A stretch of DNA of 64,000 bases from Mycobacterium lepraemurium (GTDB lineage Bacteria > Actinomycetota > Actinomycetes > Mycobacteriales > Mycobacteriaceae), in the NCBI GenBank assembly GCA_002291465.1, contig CP021238.1, positions 3,720,001 through 3,784,000 of the forward strand, given 5' to 3'. Both the position numbers and the translations under genes were made by a program. Positions within the stretch are counted from its first letter, which is position 1. Each line of letters opens with the position of its first letter. The notes beneath the pieces were generated by a model. The model was not told the DNA's origin. It did not search any database and worked only from the letters and a program-made list of their open reading frames with translations. Of the stretch, positions 29,757 through 39,941 are shown piece after piece.

Positions 29757-29966
29757 ACCTGTCTAATACTGGATCGCCGGTGGTTGGCGGTGTATTACCG
29801 TGGCGTTTTCGGCCACTAACTGGATAACGATCGCCGGCCGGCCCGCGCGGCCAGGCGCCAGCAAAAAGTCCAAAAGATACCGGCAAACTTGCGAAGCATT
29901 TCCGATACTGTCGTGGCAGCGCGTCCGTACACAGTTAAATGCCCCGATTGTCGGGAGATTGGATTA

Positions 29967-30645
29967 ATGAAACACTTGGCTCTAGCAACTATTTCCGTAG
30001 CGCTGAGTTTAGCGCTGGTGGGCTGCGGCCACGATCACAAATCCGGTGACAAAACGTCGTCGTCGACGTCGACCTCAACCTCCACGTCGACGGCGACGTC
30101 GACGAAATCCAGCACCGCGCCGGCGGCGCAAGCCAAATACACCATCGCCGACTACGTGAAGGACAACCACATCTCTGAGACCCCGGTCCACCACGGCGAT
30201 CCCGGCCCGAACGTCGACCTGCCAGTGCCCGCAGGCTGGCAGCTCAACCAGAACTCCGGCACCTCCTACGGCGGCATCGTGCAGAGCCAGCCCGCCGACC
30301 CGTCCGACCCGCCCACCGTGTCGGCGCTGTTCTCCAAGCTGACCGGCGACGTCGACCCGGCGAAGATCATCCAGTACGCCCCGGGCGAGGTGCAGAACCT
30401 GCCCGGGTACTCCGGGCAGCGGTGACGGCTCGGCGTCCACGCTGGGCGGTTACCAGGCCTGGCAATTGGGCGGCACCTACCAGCGCGGCGGCAAGACCCG
30501 CGTCATCGCGGAGAAGACGGTGGTGATCCCCAGCCAGGGCGCGGTCTACGTGCTGCAGCTCAACGCCGACGGGCTGGAGAGCGACCAGGGCCCGTTGATG
30601 GACGCCACCCACATCATCGACGAGCAGACCACCATCACGGGCTGA
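29967..30645 (+). pseudogene. lpqN: Lipoprotein LpqN, frameshifted
   Basis: LpqN is a mycobacterial LpqN/LpqT-family lipoprotein of the cell envelope; in M. tuberculosis it interacts with host ubiquitin ligase CBL and MmpL-related partners, as I recall. ATG 29967 starts a signal peptide with lipobox ALVGC near residue 19, then a low-complexity serine/threonine stretch (encoded by repeated TCG-ACG-type codons at about 30055-30115), then the LpqN domain with DYVKDNHISETPVHHGDPGP. One extra C near 30416 ends the frame early at TGA 30423. The true continuation GSGDGSASTLGGYQAWQLGG and AEKTVVIPSQGAVYVLQLNA stops at 30643-30645. Confidence 0.87.
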
Positions 30646-30657
30646 CGGCGGCGGCGT

Positions 30658-31359
30658 TCAGCCGGAGCCGGCCTCGCCGGTGCCGGGCGCGCGCAGGTGC
30701 GCGGTGCGCAGCAGCTGGTCGAACCGCGAGCGCGCGGTGATTACCTCTTTGCCCAGCGCGGTGAAGTCTTCGGCGATGCGCTGCGCCAGCACCGACAGCT
30801 TGATGTTGCCGTGCTGCGACAGTGATTTGAGCATGTTGAAAGCCGCGTCCTCGTCGATGCCGTAGACCAGCATCAGCATCCCCTTGGTGCGGTCGATGAC
30901 GCCGCGCCGCCCGGCGATCTCGGAGACCTTGGCGCTGATCGAGTCCTCGCGGTTGCGGGTGGCGGCCGGGGTGACCTCGATGTAGAAGCCGTGGGTGCCG
31001 GCGAGCTCGCCGCTGTCGTCGAAGAGCTGGTCGCCCACCACGACGACGTGGTGGATGATGCCGGCGGTGTCCACGATGCGGTGCCGGGTGCTGAACACCT
31101 GCCGGCGCCGGATCATGTCGTTGATGCCGTCGATCACCTGCGGGCGATCGGCCGGATGCTTGTGCGACAGCACCAGTTCGGTGGTGGGGGTGACGGTGCC
31201 GGGTTGGTAGCCGTGCATCCGCTGCACCTGGTCGGACCACACCCAGCGTTCGCCCTCGAAGTAGAAGTGGAACCAGCCCACCCGCTGCGGGGTGACGCCG
31301 GCCAGGCCCCGCTCCAGCGCCGCGGCCTGGCCGTCTAGATTCCAGGCCACGGCGGACAT
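30658..31359 (-). CDS. PAS and ANTAR domain regulator
   Basis: This intact 233-residue protein has a PAS-type sensor (about residues 20-130: VGWFHFYFEGERWVWSDQVQ, HGYQPGTVTPTTELVLSHKH) and a C-terminal ANTAR RNA-binding domain (about 145-200: GRRGVIDRTKGMLMLVYGID, then EDAAFNMLKSLSQHGNIKLS). ANTAR proteins bind paired hairpins in nascent mRNA and act as antiterminators. The PAS domain may sense redox or a ligand. ATG 31359 is the chosen start; GTG 31383 is an in-frame alternative, and neither has a good ribosome binding site. It converges with lpqN 12 bases away. Its RNA targets are not evident in this window. Confidence 0.8.
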   Translation of the reverse strand: MSAVAWNLDGQAAALERGLAGVTPQRVGWFHFYFEGERWVWSDQVQRMHGYQPGTVTPTTELVLSHKHPADRPQVIDGINDMIRRRQVFSTRHRIVDTAGIIHHVVVVGDQLFDDSGELAGTHGFYIEVTPAATRNREDSISAKVSEIAGRRGVIDRTKGMLMLVYGIDEDAAFNMLKSLSQHGNIKLSVLAQRIAEDFTALGKEVITARSRFDQLLRTAHLRAPGTGEAGSG

Positions 31360-31537
31360 TTCGGGTCGAGAGCGGCGGCGCACAGCGGTAGCGATCCGGC
31401 GCGGATCGCCACTGGCGGCCCCGGAGAACTGGCACGGCGCGTGCGGCAGTCAACTGCCCCCATGGCGGTCAGGTTACATTTTCTGACCAGCGGTCACCGC
31501 CAAAACGGTGAAATTGCCGGGCGAGTAAGTTTCGCCG

Positions 31538-32295
31538 CTAAAGCTGCCGTCGCAGTCTTTCCACCAGGGCGAGCAGCTTCGCGTGGTGTGACCCGGGCCA
31601 GTAGATGCGGCCGCATCGGGTGCAGCGGCTGAAGTCGTCGTAGTACCGCAGGGTCAGCGGCGGCAGCTGATCGCTCACCTCGTCCTTGGCGACCGCGGTC
31701 AGGGTCCCGTTGCAGCGCACGCAGCGCGACAGCGGCGCCAGCCGCCCGGTCAGGTCAAGCCGGCGGATGACACCCAGCGCCTGCTCCTCGGGGTCGTCGA
31801 GGCGGGCGAACAGTCCGTGGGTGACCGCGCGGCGCTTGAGCAGGCCGCGGTCGCGGGTCAGCAGGATGCGGTGCTGCTCGGCGCTGATCGCGGCCAGGGT
31901 CTGGTCGTCGGCGTCGTTCGACCACCACACGTCGAACCCGAACAGCCGCAGCAGCCAGGCCAGCCTGCCCAGGTTGACGTCGACGACGAACCGGGGGTCG
32001 CGCAACGGCACTGGCCGCAGTCGGGCGGTGGGCCCGATCTCGAGCGCCTCGAGCATCGGGTAGGCGGCGATGCGGTCGCCGGCGCGGGGGCGGTGGTCGA
32101 ACCCGTGGACGGAGCCGTTCACCACGATGAGGTCGACCTCGGTGTGGCGGAAGTCCCATCGCCTCCAACATATCCTTGACGGTCTGGTGCGCCCGGAAAG
32201 AGCGGCGCACCGCGGCGCCGCGCGACTCGGCGGGCAGAAAGTCGTTGAGTTCGGGCGTAGGCTCGAACCTCCACGTAGCCGGCCGGCTCGCTCAC
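31538..32295 (-). pseudogene. Mut7-C RNase/ubiquitin-like domain protein (Rv0579-like), two frameshifts
   Basis: This gene encodes a protein with an N-terminal ubiquitin/ThiS-like fold (VEVRAYAELNDFLPAESRG after correction) and a Mut7-C PIN-like putative RNase domain (FVVDVNLGRLAWLLRLFGFD, RILLTRDRGLLKRR). It ends with a zinc ribbon of two CxxC pairs (CVRC and CTRC, the latter before GRIYWPGSHHAKL). GTG 32295 overlaps the galK stop (GTGA). Frameshifts lie near 32252 (after VEVRAYA) and near 32160 (between AMGLP and TEVDLIVVNGSVHGFDHRP). The catalytic half from GTG-like starts near 32125 is still open, so a truncated RNase domain could in theory be made. Confidence 0.78.
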
Positions 32296-33383
32296 CGGCA
32301 CGGGCCCGCGCCCGCGGCGGCGCGGGTTCGGGTGACGACGGGTTGCGCGAAGCCGGCCTGCGCCGCGGCCCGCCGCACCGCCTGCCCGATCGCCTCGGCG
32401 CGCTGCACCGGCGCCAGGGCGATCACGCAGCCGCCGAACCCGCCGCCGGTCATCCGCGCCCCCAGCGCGCCGGCGCGCAGCGCGGTGTCGGCGACCAAGT
32501 CGATGCGTTCGCTGGTGATACCGAAGTCGTCGCGCATGGAGGCATGCGAGGCGGTGAAGATCCGCCCCGCCTCAGGGTAGTCCGAATTGTTCAGCGCCGC
32601 AACGCAATCGATGACCCGCCGGTTCTCGGTGAGCACGTGGCGGGCGCGGCGGGCGTCGACGGGGTCGCGGACCGCGGCCAAGTCGGTGCAGCCGCGGTCG
32701 GCGGCCTCCCGCAGCGAGGACGCGGACAGGTCGGTGGCCGCCCGATCGCAGGACAACCGCCGGGCCGCGTAGTCGCCGTCGGCGTGGGTGTGGCGTTCCC
32801 GGGAGTCGATCAGCAACAGGGCGACCCCGGCGGCGTCGGGGTCGAAGGCCACCGGCGTGACGGCCAGGTCGGCGAAGTCGATCAGCACCGCGGTGGCCCG
32901 GCGGCCGTACAGCGCGGCCAGCTGGTCGAGCAAACCCGTTGGGGCGCAGACGTATTCGTTTTCGGCGCGCTGGGCCAGCCGGGCCTGTTCGGTGGCGTCG
33001 ATGCGAATCCCGGCGGCCGACAAGATCGCGCCCAGCACAGCGCATTCCAGCGCCGCCGAGGATGACAGGCCCGAACCCATCGGCACGTCGCTGGTGATCG
33101 ACATCGCCCCGCCGGGCACCGGGTGGCCGGCGGTGCGCAGCGCCCACATCACCCCGGCCGGATAGGCCGCCCAGCCGATGACGTCGCCGGGGCCGGTGTC
33201 GATCGGGATCCGCACCGGGGCGTCCGCGCGGTCGCTGACCACCGTGATGGCATCGTCGTCGGCGCGCGTGAAGCTGGCCACGGTGCGCTGGGGCAGGGCG
33301 ATCGGCAGCGCGAAACCCAGGTTGTAGTCGGTGTGTTCGCCGATCAGGTTGATCCGGCCGGGCGCGGCGTAGCGGACGGTCAT
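32292..33383 (-). CDS. galK: Galactokinase
   Basis: GalK phosphorylates alpha-D-galactose at C1 with ATP in the Leloir pathway. The 363-residue protein is complete. GHMP-kinase features are present: galactose-binding GRINLIGEHTDYNLGFALP at residues 8-26, ATP-binding PMGSGLSSSAALECA near 103, and C-terminal MTGGGFGGCVIAL near 320. ATG 33383 overlaps the galT stop (ATGA), so the two are translationally coupled. It is intact between decayed genes, which suggests that galactose or UDP-galactose supply is still selected. Confidence 0.95.
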   Translation of the reverse strand: MTVRYAAPGRINLIGEHTDYNLGFALPIALPQRTVASFTRADDDAITVVSDRADAPVRIPIDTGPGDVIGWAAYPAGVMWALRTAGHPVPGGAMSITSDVPMGSGLSSSAALECAVLGAILSAAGIRIDATEQARLAQRAENEYVCAPTGLLDQLAALYGRRATAVLIDFADLAVTPVAFDPDAAGVALLLIDSRERHTHADGDYAARRLSCDRAATDLSASSLREAADRGCTDLAAVRDPVDARRARHVLTENRRVIDCVAALNNSDYPEAGRIFTASHASMRDDFGITSERIDLVADTALRAGALGARMTGGGFGGCVIALAPVQRAEAIGQAVRRAAAQAGFAQPVVTRTRAAAGAGPCR

Positions 33384-34477
33384 TGCAGCTCCCGCAGCCG
33401 CTGGACCGCGCTTTCCGGGGTGACGTCGCTGATGAAGGCGTCCATCGCCGATTCGGAGGCGGCCAGGTATTTGAGCTTGGTCGCGCTGCGCCGGATGGAC
33501 ATCAGTTCGACGTGGAAGTAGCCCTGGGCCTGAGCGCCGGTGCCGGTGTATTGGTGCAGCGCCGAAATGTAGGGCAGCGGTGCGTCATACATCCGGTCGA
33601 AGCGGCGCAGCACGTCCAGATAGACGGCCACGAACCCGTCCACCTCGTCGTCGCGCAGTGCGGTCAGGTTGGGCACGAACCTGTTCGGGTAGATGTGCAC
33701 CTCCACCGGCCACCGCGCCGCGAACGGCACGAATGCGGTGAACAGGTCGTCGCGCGCGATGATTCGGCTGCCGTCGGCGACCTCGCGGGCCAGCAGGTCA
33801 CCGAAGAGGTTGCCGCCGTGCCGTTTTCGATGTTCGTCGGCCTGGCCCAGCATGGCGGCGGTGCGCGGGGTCAGGTAGGGGTAGCCGTAGATCTGGCCGT
33901 GCGGATGGGTCAGGGTCACCCCGATCTCCTCCCCGCGGTTCTCGAAGCAGAACACCTGCTCGATGCCCGGGGTGGCCATCAGCTCGGCGGTGCGATGCCG
34001 CCAGGCCTGCACCACCAGCCGGGCGTGCGCGGGTGGCAGCCCCGCGAACGACCCGGTGTGGTCGGCCGAAAAGCAGACCACCTCGCAGCGGCCGTGCGCG
34101 AGCGCGGACACGAACCCGTCGGCGCCGGCGGCCGGCAGCCCCGGTGCCGCACCGGACAGGCTGGGAAAGCGGTTCTCGAACACCACGACGTCGTAGTCGG
34201 CTGCGGGCACCTCGCTGGTCAGCCCAGTCGGCCCCGGGCACAGCGGGCACGCGTCGGGCGGCGGCTTGTAGGTGCGGTCCTGGCGCAGCGCGGCGATGAT
34301 CACCCACTGCCCGGTAGACCGGTCGAACCGCAGCTGCGACTGTCCGCCCGGCGCAACAGTTTCGGTGCTTCGCGCCGGCAGGGGGCGACGGTCTTCGACC
34401 GGCACCGCGCGGTGCCCGGGCAGCGAGAAGAACAGCAGGTCGCGACCGTCAGCCAGCTTCGCCCGCGTCGGCCCCAT
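33380..34477 (-). CDS. galT: Galactose-1-phosphate uridylyltransferase
   Basis: GalT exchanges UMP between UDP-glucose and galactose-1-phosphate. It has zinc-ligand-type cysteines (CPLCPGPTGL near residue 75), the ENRFPSLSG segment near 97, and the active-site HPHGQIYGYPYLTPR near 195, whose second histidine forms the uridylyl intermediate. Zinc/iron-site histidines lie near HVELMSIRR. The chosen start gives 365 residues (MGPTRAKLADGRDLLFF). Longer in-frame extension to 34552 exists but does not look like the family. In M. tuberculosis galT is split into two frames; here it is one intact frame. It forms an operon with galK. Confidence 0.93.
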   Translation of the reverse strand: MGPTRAKLADGRDLLFFSLPGHRAVPVEDRRPLPARSTETVAPGGQSQLRFDRSTGQWVIIAALRQDRTYKPPPDACPLCPGPTGLTSEVPAADYDVVVFENRFPSLSGAAPGLPAAGADGFVSALAHGRCEVVCFSADHTGSFAGLPPAHARLVVQAWRHRTAELMATPGIEQVFCFENRGEEIGVTLTHPHGQIYGYPYLTPRTAAMLGQADEHRKRHGGNLFGDLLAREVADGSRIIARDDLFTAFVPFAARWPVEVHIYPNRFVPNLTALRDDEVDGFVAVYLDVLRRFDRMYDAPLPYISALHQYTGTGAQAQGYFHVELMSIRRSATKLKYLAASESAMDAFISDVTPESAVQRLRELQ

Positions 34478-34556
34478 GATGTCGAACACTAGCTTGGTCG
34501 CCGCCGCGCAGTTCGGGTAACCCTGGAGGGTACGCGCAAGAGAGGCGGTCATCGGA

Positions 34557-36622
34557 ATAACGGATCTCTACGAACGCGCCCGCAGCTGGGTGATCGGCTC
34601 CGATCCCGGCTTGCTGCGGCTGCGCATGGCGACTCGGACCACGGCCGCGCTCGGGCCTGTCACTGCTGGCGCTGTGGCTGCTGACGAGGGCGACGGGACA
34701 GCCGTTGACCGTCGCGTTGCTGGGTGTGGTGATCACCATGGTCGCGTCGCGCTCGGTCAACGAGCCCGATCCGCGCCAGCAGCGGATCACCATGGCACTG
34801 TTGCCGGTTCCGGCCGCGGTGCTGGCGCCGCACCCGGTGGCCGCGACGTGGTGTTCGTGCTGATCGTGTTCGCAACGGCCTACATTCGCCGCTTCGCCGC
34901 GCGGGGCCGCGCGCTGGGCATGGTCGCGTTCACGTCCTAACTTCTTCACGCTGTATCTGCGTGCCCGGGTCTCGGAGCTGCCCTGGATGATCGGGGCGGT
35001 CGCGGTGGGCACGGTGTGCACGTATGTGATGACCAGCCATGTGCTGCCCGACCGGCCGGAGCGGGTGCTGCGAGCCACCATCCGGACGCTGCGGGCCCGG
35101 CACCGTCCGGCTCAACGAGACCGCCCTGATGGTGCAGAGCCAGATCGAGGACAGGGCCGACCCGAGCATGCTGTGGCCCGGAGCCACCGCCGAACAGCTG
35201 GCCCCCTGGCTGCTGGACGCGGAGCTGGCCATCGAGTGGGTGGCGACGGCCGGGCGGCGGGCCGCGGCCCTGGGCGCCGAGATACCCGAGGCCGCGCACA
35301 CCGAATTGTTCTCGGCGCTAACCCAATTGGGCCGTGCGATCCGGTTGCCCGAGCCGGGTGGCCTGCGCGACGCCGCCAGCCGAGCGCGCCGGCTGCTGGA
35401 CGCGGCCAGCGACGACCGGACCGCCGGCACCGCGGTGCGCCGGCTGGCCCTGGCGATCATCAACGCCGCGACGGCGACCGCCGACGTGCGGGCCATCGTC
35501 GACGGGGCTGCCGGCGCCGCGGCCGAGGAGCCCGCCGAGCAAGAAGAAGAACAACCGGCGGGTCTGCGGCCCACCACCCGGCAGGCCATCCAGGTGTCGG
35601 TGGCGGCGTCGCTGGCCATCATCACCGGCGAGCTGGTGTCGCCGGCCCGCTGGTATTGGGCCGTGATCGCCGCGTTCGTCATCTTCGCCGGCACCAACTC
35701 GTGGGGCGAAACCCTGACCAAGGGCTGGCAGCGGCTGCTCGGCACGACGCTCGGCGTGCCCGCCGGCGTGCTGGTGGCCACGCTGCTGACCGGACACGAG
35801 GCGGACGCGCTGGCCGGCATCTTCGTGTGCCTGTTCTGTGCCTTCTATCTATTTCATGACAGTTACCTACAGCCTGATGACGTTCTGGATCACCACCATG
35901 CTGGCGCTGCTGTACGGGCTGCTCGGCCAGTTCTCGTTCGGGGTGCTGATGCTTCGCATCGAAGAGACCGCGCTCGGCGCGGTGATCGGCGCGACGGTGG
36001 CGGTCGTGGTGCTGCCGACCAACACCCGGACCGCGATCCGCGCCGACACCCGGGCCTTTCTGACCACTGTCCGCGCTGATCGAGGCCTGCGCGGCGGCCA
36101 TGTCCGGCAGCTCGACCAGCCCGTCCGAGCAGGCGCGTCAGCTGGACCGCGACCTGCAGCAGTTCCGGGTGACCGCCAAGCCGCTGCTGGCCGGTGTCGC
36201 CGGGCTCGCGGGCCGCCGCGGCATCCGCCGCGCGCTGCGGATCTTCACCGCCTGCGACCGGTACGGCCGGGCGCTGGCGCGCAGCAGCGAGCAGTACCGC
36301 GGCTCGCCCGGGCTCGGCCCCCAACTGGCGCAAGCCTTTTCGGCGGCCGCGGCCCAGAAGCGGCGCAACCTCGACGCGTTGCTGGAGGCGATCGACAATG
36401 GGCCACCCGCCGACGTTGGTCTCGGCGGCCGACGAACTCGACGCCGCGGAAACCACGGCCCGCCAGCACGACAGCGACGGTGACGGCGAGACACGGCCCG
36501 ACATCCTGCGATTCCTGACCGCCGTGCACGCCCTTCGCCAGATCGAGCGGGCCGTCATCAGCACGGCCACCAATCTCGGTGGCCGCGAAGACGTCAGGAC
36601 GGCCACCGCCGCGCCGCGCTGA
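34557..36622 (+). pseudogene. FUSC-family membrane transporter, start lost and seven frameshifts
   Basis: This is a fusaric-acid-resistance-type (FUSC/aromatic acid exporter) membrane protein of about 688 codons, with two sets of transmembrane helices separated by cytoplasmic helical regions. Recognisable parts are LRLRMATRTTAALG, RQAIQVSVAASLAIITGELV, SWGETLTKGWQRLLGTTLGV and TYSLMTFWITTMLALLYGLL. The expected start reads ATA (34557-34559, before ACG GAT CTC TAC). Frame breaks lie near 34649, 34832, 34939 (TAC became TAAC), 35103, 35853, 36068 and 36416. It is divergent from galT by 79 bases. This is the most damaged gene in the window by lesion count. Confidence 0.8.
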
Positions 36623-36661
36623 CCGGACGGGGCCACGTTTGCTACCGGTGGCACCGGCGGG

Positions 36662-37530
36662 TTAGCCGGGCTGCGGGCTCGTGGCATCGCGGCGCTCATC
36701 GGTGGCGATGAAGTCCTCGATCAGCTCCACCACCCGCATGGGCGCCTCGACCTGCGCGAAGTGCCCGACGTCGGGCAGCACCTCGAGCCGGGCGTCGGTG
36801 CGCGCTTCGTGCGCGGCGTAGGCGTGGTCGACGGGAATGATGCCGTCGCGTCCCCCCCAGATGGCCATGACCGGTAGCTCCTCGCGCAGCCGCAGCCGGT
36901 TGAGCGCGCTGACCGCCTGCCCGCGGTAGTCGACCACCGATCACAGCGTCTTCAGGAACGATTGGCGGGTTTCGCCGTCCGACAACGACGAGTAGGCGTT
37001 CCACAACTCCACCCCGCGCGGCGACTGGATGCCGGCGCCGCGCAGCCAGGACCGCAGCTTGTTGCCGACGGACAGCACGGGCGTCGGCGCGATGACCGGC
37101 AACACCAGCTCCGCGCCGGGTGCGGAGAGCAGCCGCAGCACCCATCCGACGTCCGGGCCCAGGCCACCGCTGCTGATCAGGATCAACCGCTGGGCGTAAT
37201 CGGGGTGCTGGTACACGAACTGCATGGCCACTCCGCCGCCGAGCGGATGGCCGATCACGGTGGCTCGGCTGAGGCCGAGTTCGTCGAGGAAGTCACGAAG
37301 CCAGACCCCGAAGGCGCCCAGCGAGTAGTCGGTGCGCGGTTTCGCCGACTCGCCGTGCCTGAGCAGGTCGGGGCGATCACCCGGAACTTCTTGGCCAGCG
37401 GCGGTATCACCGACCGCCAGGTCTCCGAGCTGCCGGCCATGCCGTGGATGAGCAGCAGCACCTCGCCCTCCCCCTGGTCGCGGAAGGGGACACGGTCGCC
37501 GTGCAGTTCGAGAAACTTCAGCTCGCTCAT
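36662..37530 (-). pseudogene. Alpha/beta hydrolase, frameshift, nonsense codon and lost nucleophile
   Basis: This is an alpha/beta-fold hydrolase of about 290 codons. ATG 37530 starts MSELKFLELHGDRVPFRDQG, and the oxyanion region is VLLLIHGMAGSSETW. One base is missing near 37375 within VIAPDLLRHGES. The nucleophile elbow near 37245 reads VIGHPLGGGVAMQ, where the family has GHSLGGG: the catalytic serine is proline. A TGA at 36941-36943 after SFLKTL is in frame with SVVDYRGQAVSALNRL, fitting CGA to TGA. The acid and histidine regions (WGGRDGIIPVDHA, PDVGHFAQVEAP) are preserved. Its native substrate is unknown. Confidence 0.82.
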
Positions 37531-37568
37531 GTGGCTCGGATACCCACCCGACGCCGTCTATCTCGGCA

Positions 37569-38457
37569 ATGATCGAAGGCGTGTCCGAACCGGTTGCCCC
37601 GCGTGGCCGTCTAACTCGACTTCGACAACATCGTGATCTCCCGCTACGACCAGATCCACGGACGGAATTCGTTCCAGCGGGACAAGGCCAAGGGGCTCGA
37701 GCAGTTCACCGAGCGGCTCGAGCAGGCGACGGTCGACGTCGGCGCAATCCTGGATTTCGCGTCGTCGTTCGGCGCGCTGGTGCTCACCCGCGCCTATGCC
37801 GACTGGTCGGCCGAGATCAACGCCGGGTATCGCGGGCAGTTGGTGGCCCGCGCGGTCGACCTGGTGCAGCTGTTCCCAGCCGCCGCCTACGGCAAGAACG
37901 GCGCCGACATCCGGTTGGCCGTCGACGCGGTGGAGGACATGTTCCGGCTGCCCGACCTGACGCATGTGGTGATCGTCGCCGGTGACTCCGACTACATTCC
38001 GTTGGCCCAGCGCTGCAAGCGGCTGGGCCGGTACGTGGTCGGCATCGGGGTGGCCGGCGCGTCGAGCCGGGAGCTGGCGGCGGCGTGCGACGAGTTCGTC
38101 ATCTATGACGCGCTGCCCGGGGTGACGGCGCTGGACCGCACCCCCGCGCCGGCCGAGACGGTGCCCGCCAAGCCGCGCACCCGGCGCGGCAAGGCGGCCC
38201 AGCCCAAGGAACCCGACCCGCAGGCAGCGGCCACCGAGCTGCTGACCCGCGCGCTGCAGATCGGTTTGGAGAAGGACGACGTCGACTGGCTGCACAACTC
38301 GGCCGTCAGGGCCCAGATGAAGCGGATGGATCCGTCGTTCAGCGAAAAGTCTTTGGGTTTCCGCTCGTTCAGCGATTTCCTGCGGTCGCGCTCCGACGTC
38401 GTCGAGCTGGACGAGACGTCGACGACGCGGATGGTGCGGCTACGCCCGCACGAGTGA
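37569..38457 (+). pseudogene. NYN-domain (PIN-like RNase) protein with C-terminal OST-HTH-like region, broken at the 5' end
   Basis: After correction the N-terminus reads VSEPVARVAVYLDFDNIVIS, typical of the NYN nuclease domain with its first catalytic aspartates. An extra C near 37600 and TAC-to-TAA at 37611-37613 break exactly this strand. From GTG 37633 the frame is open for 274 codons: NYN core (QLFPAAAYGKNGADIRLAVD, VVIVAGDSDYIPLAQRCKRL), a charged linker, then an OST-HTH/LOTUS-like C-terminus (SEKSLGFRSFSDFLRSRSDV). A product from 37633 would lack the first catalytic strand. The family is thought to cleave RNA; targets are unknown. ATG 37569 or GTG 37581 is the original start. Confidence 0.8.
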
Positions 38458-38470
38458 ATTCGCCGCCCCG

Positions 38471-38500
38471 GCCCGCCCCGACCCGCCCCGACCCATCCCG
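38471..38500. repeat. Short GC-rich tandem repeat (10-base unit, three copies)
   Basis: Three imperfect copies of a 10-base unit (RCCCGCCCCG, the third degenerate) lie in the 175-base gap between the NYN gene and the P450 gene. No other feature is seen in the gap apart from the P450 ribosome binding site (GAGGAG before 38633). Confidence 0.5.
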
Positions 38501-38632
38501 GCCATGCATTTTTCGTTTGGTGTATGGCTTTTCGCGGCTGCTGCGCCGTCGCTCGTTGACGCTCCCCCGACTTGGCCATACATTGACTGAAAGTCGTCCG
38601 CAGCGTGCTGCGGGGTCGATGAGGAGACCGCG

Positions 38633-39861
38633 ATGACCGTCGGTGCCGCTCCGCCAAGCGTTTTCGACTCCGACCTGCCGACGCTGCACTACCACTCCGA
38701 GTAGACAACGGCGCAGGTCTATCCGCGGCTGCGCGAGGCGCAGCGGCGGGCCGCCGTGGCGATCGGGCCGCACGGCCCGGAGGTGCTCTCCTATCACCTG
38801 GTCCGGTCCGTGCTGCGGGATCCGCGATTCCAGATTCCGCCGGGCATCAATTTGCTGGCCCAGGGCATCGACTCGGGCCCGCTGTGGGACAAGGCCGCCA
38901 ACAGCCTGCTGTGCCTGGAGGGCGACGCGCACCATCGACTGCGCAGCCTGTGCTCCAAGGCGTTCACCCCGCGCACGGTCGCCCGCCTGCACGACACCAT
39001 GGCCGCGGTGATGAACGAGTTGGTCGACCGGGTGGCCGCGGCGGGCCGCTGCGACGTCGTCAACGACATCGCCCACCCCTACCCCGTGCCGATCATCTGC
39101 GCGCTGCTCGGCGCGCCGCGCGAGGACTGGCGGCGGTTCTCGTCGTGGGCCGACGACGTGTTCAAGGCGTTCAGCTTCACCGTCGACCTGCGCGAGGTCG
39201 AACCGGTCGTGATGCGCGCGTGGCGCGAGCTCGACGACCACGTCGACGAGATGGTGGCGCGCCGCCAGCACAGCCTGACCGACGACCTGCTCTCCGACCT
39301 GATCCGCGCCGGGGACGAGGGCGACCGCCTCGACGCCGCCGAGCTGCGCATGCTGGCGGGCGCCTGCTGCTGGCGGGCACGGACACCACCCGCAACCAGG
39401 TGGCCGCCTCGGTGCAGGTGCTCTGCGAGCACCCCGACCAGTGGGAGCTGCTGCGGCAGCGCCGGGAGCTGGCGATGCGCGCCGGCGAGGAGACCATGCG
39501 GCATTCGCCGATCGCGTGCGGGACGCTGCGCCTGGTCGTCGAGGACGCCGAGCTCGACGGCCACCTGTTCCCCGCCGGCACCGCCGTGCTGGTGAATACC
39601 TTTGCGGCCAACCGTGATCCGGCGTTCTACGACGATCCCGACCGGGTCGACATCACCCGCGAGGCGGCACCGCCCATCCTGACCTTCGGCGGCGGCGTGC
39701 ATTACTGCCTGGGTGCCAACCTGGCCCGGCGGGGGATCGCCGAGGCGCTCAACGTGCTGGCCAACCGGCTGCGCAACCCGCGGCTGGCCGGGCCGGCGCC
39801 GTGGAAGCCGATGGTGAGCCTGAGCGGGCCGACGATCCTGCCCATCGAGTTCGACCGCTAG
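38633..39861 (+). pseudogene. Cytochrome P450, amber codon 24 and frameshift
   Basis: This is a bacterial class I P450 of about 409 codons that would hydroxylate a lipid, steroid or terpene with ferredoxin partners. ATG 38633 follows GAGGAGACCGCG. TAG at 38702-38704 interrupts LPTLHYHSE before TTAQVYPRLREAQRRAAV in the same frame. A lost C near 39365 breaks the I-helix entry (MLAGALLLAGTDTTRNQVAA after correction). ExxR region EETMRHSP and the haem loop FGGGVHYCLGANLARRGIAE with the proximal cysteine are intact. No ferredoxin gene is adjacent. I cannot give a CYP number. Confidence 0.85.
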
Positions 39862-39941
39862 TCGCCGCGGGGCGCACGAGTCGCGCAACGTGCCGGGGCG
39901 GCCGTACGCTCCTGTGGTTACGAACTCACTGGGGAATTTTC

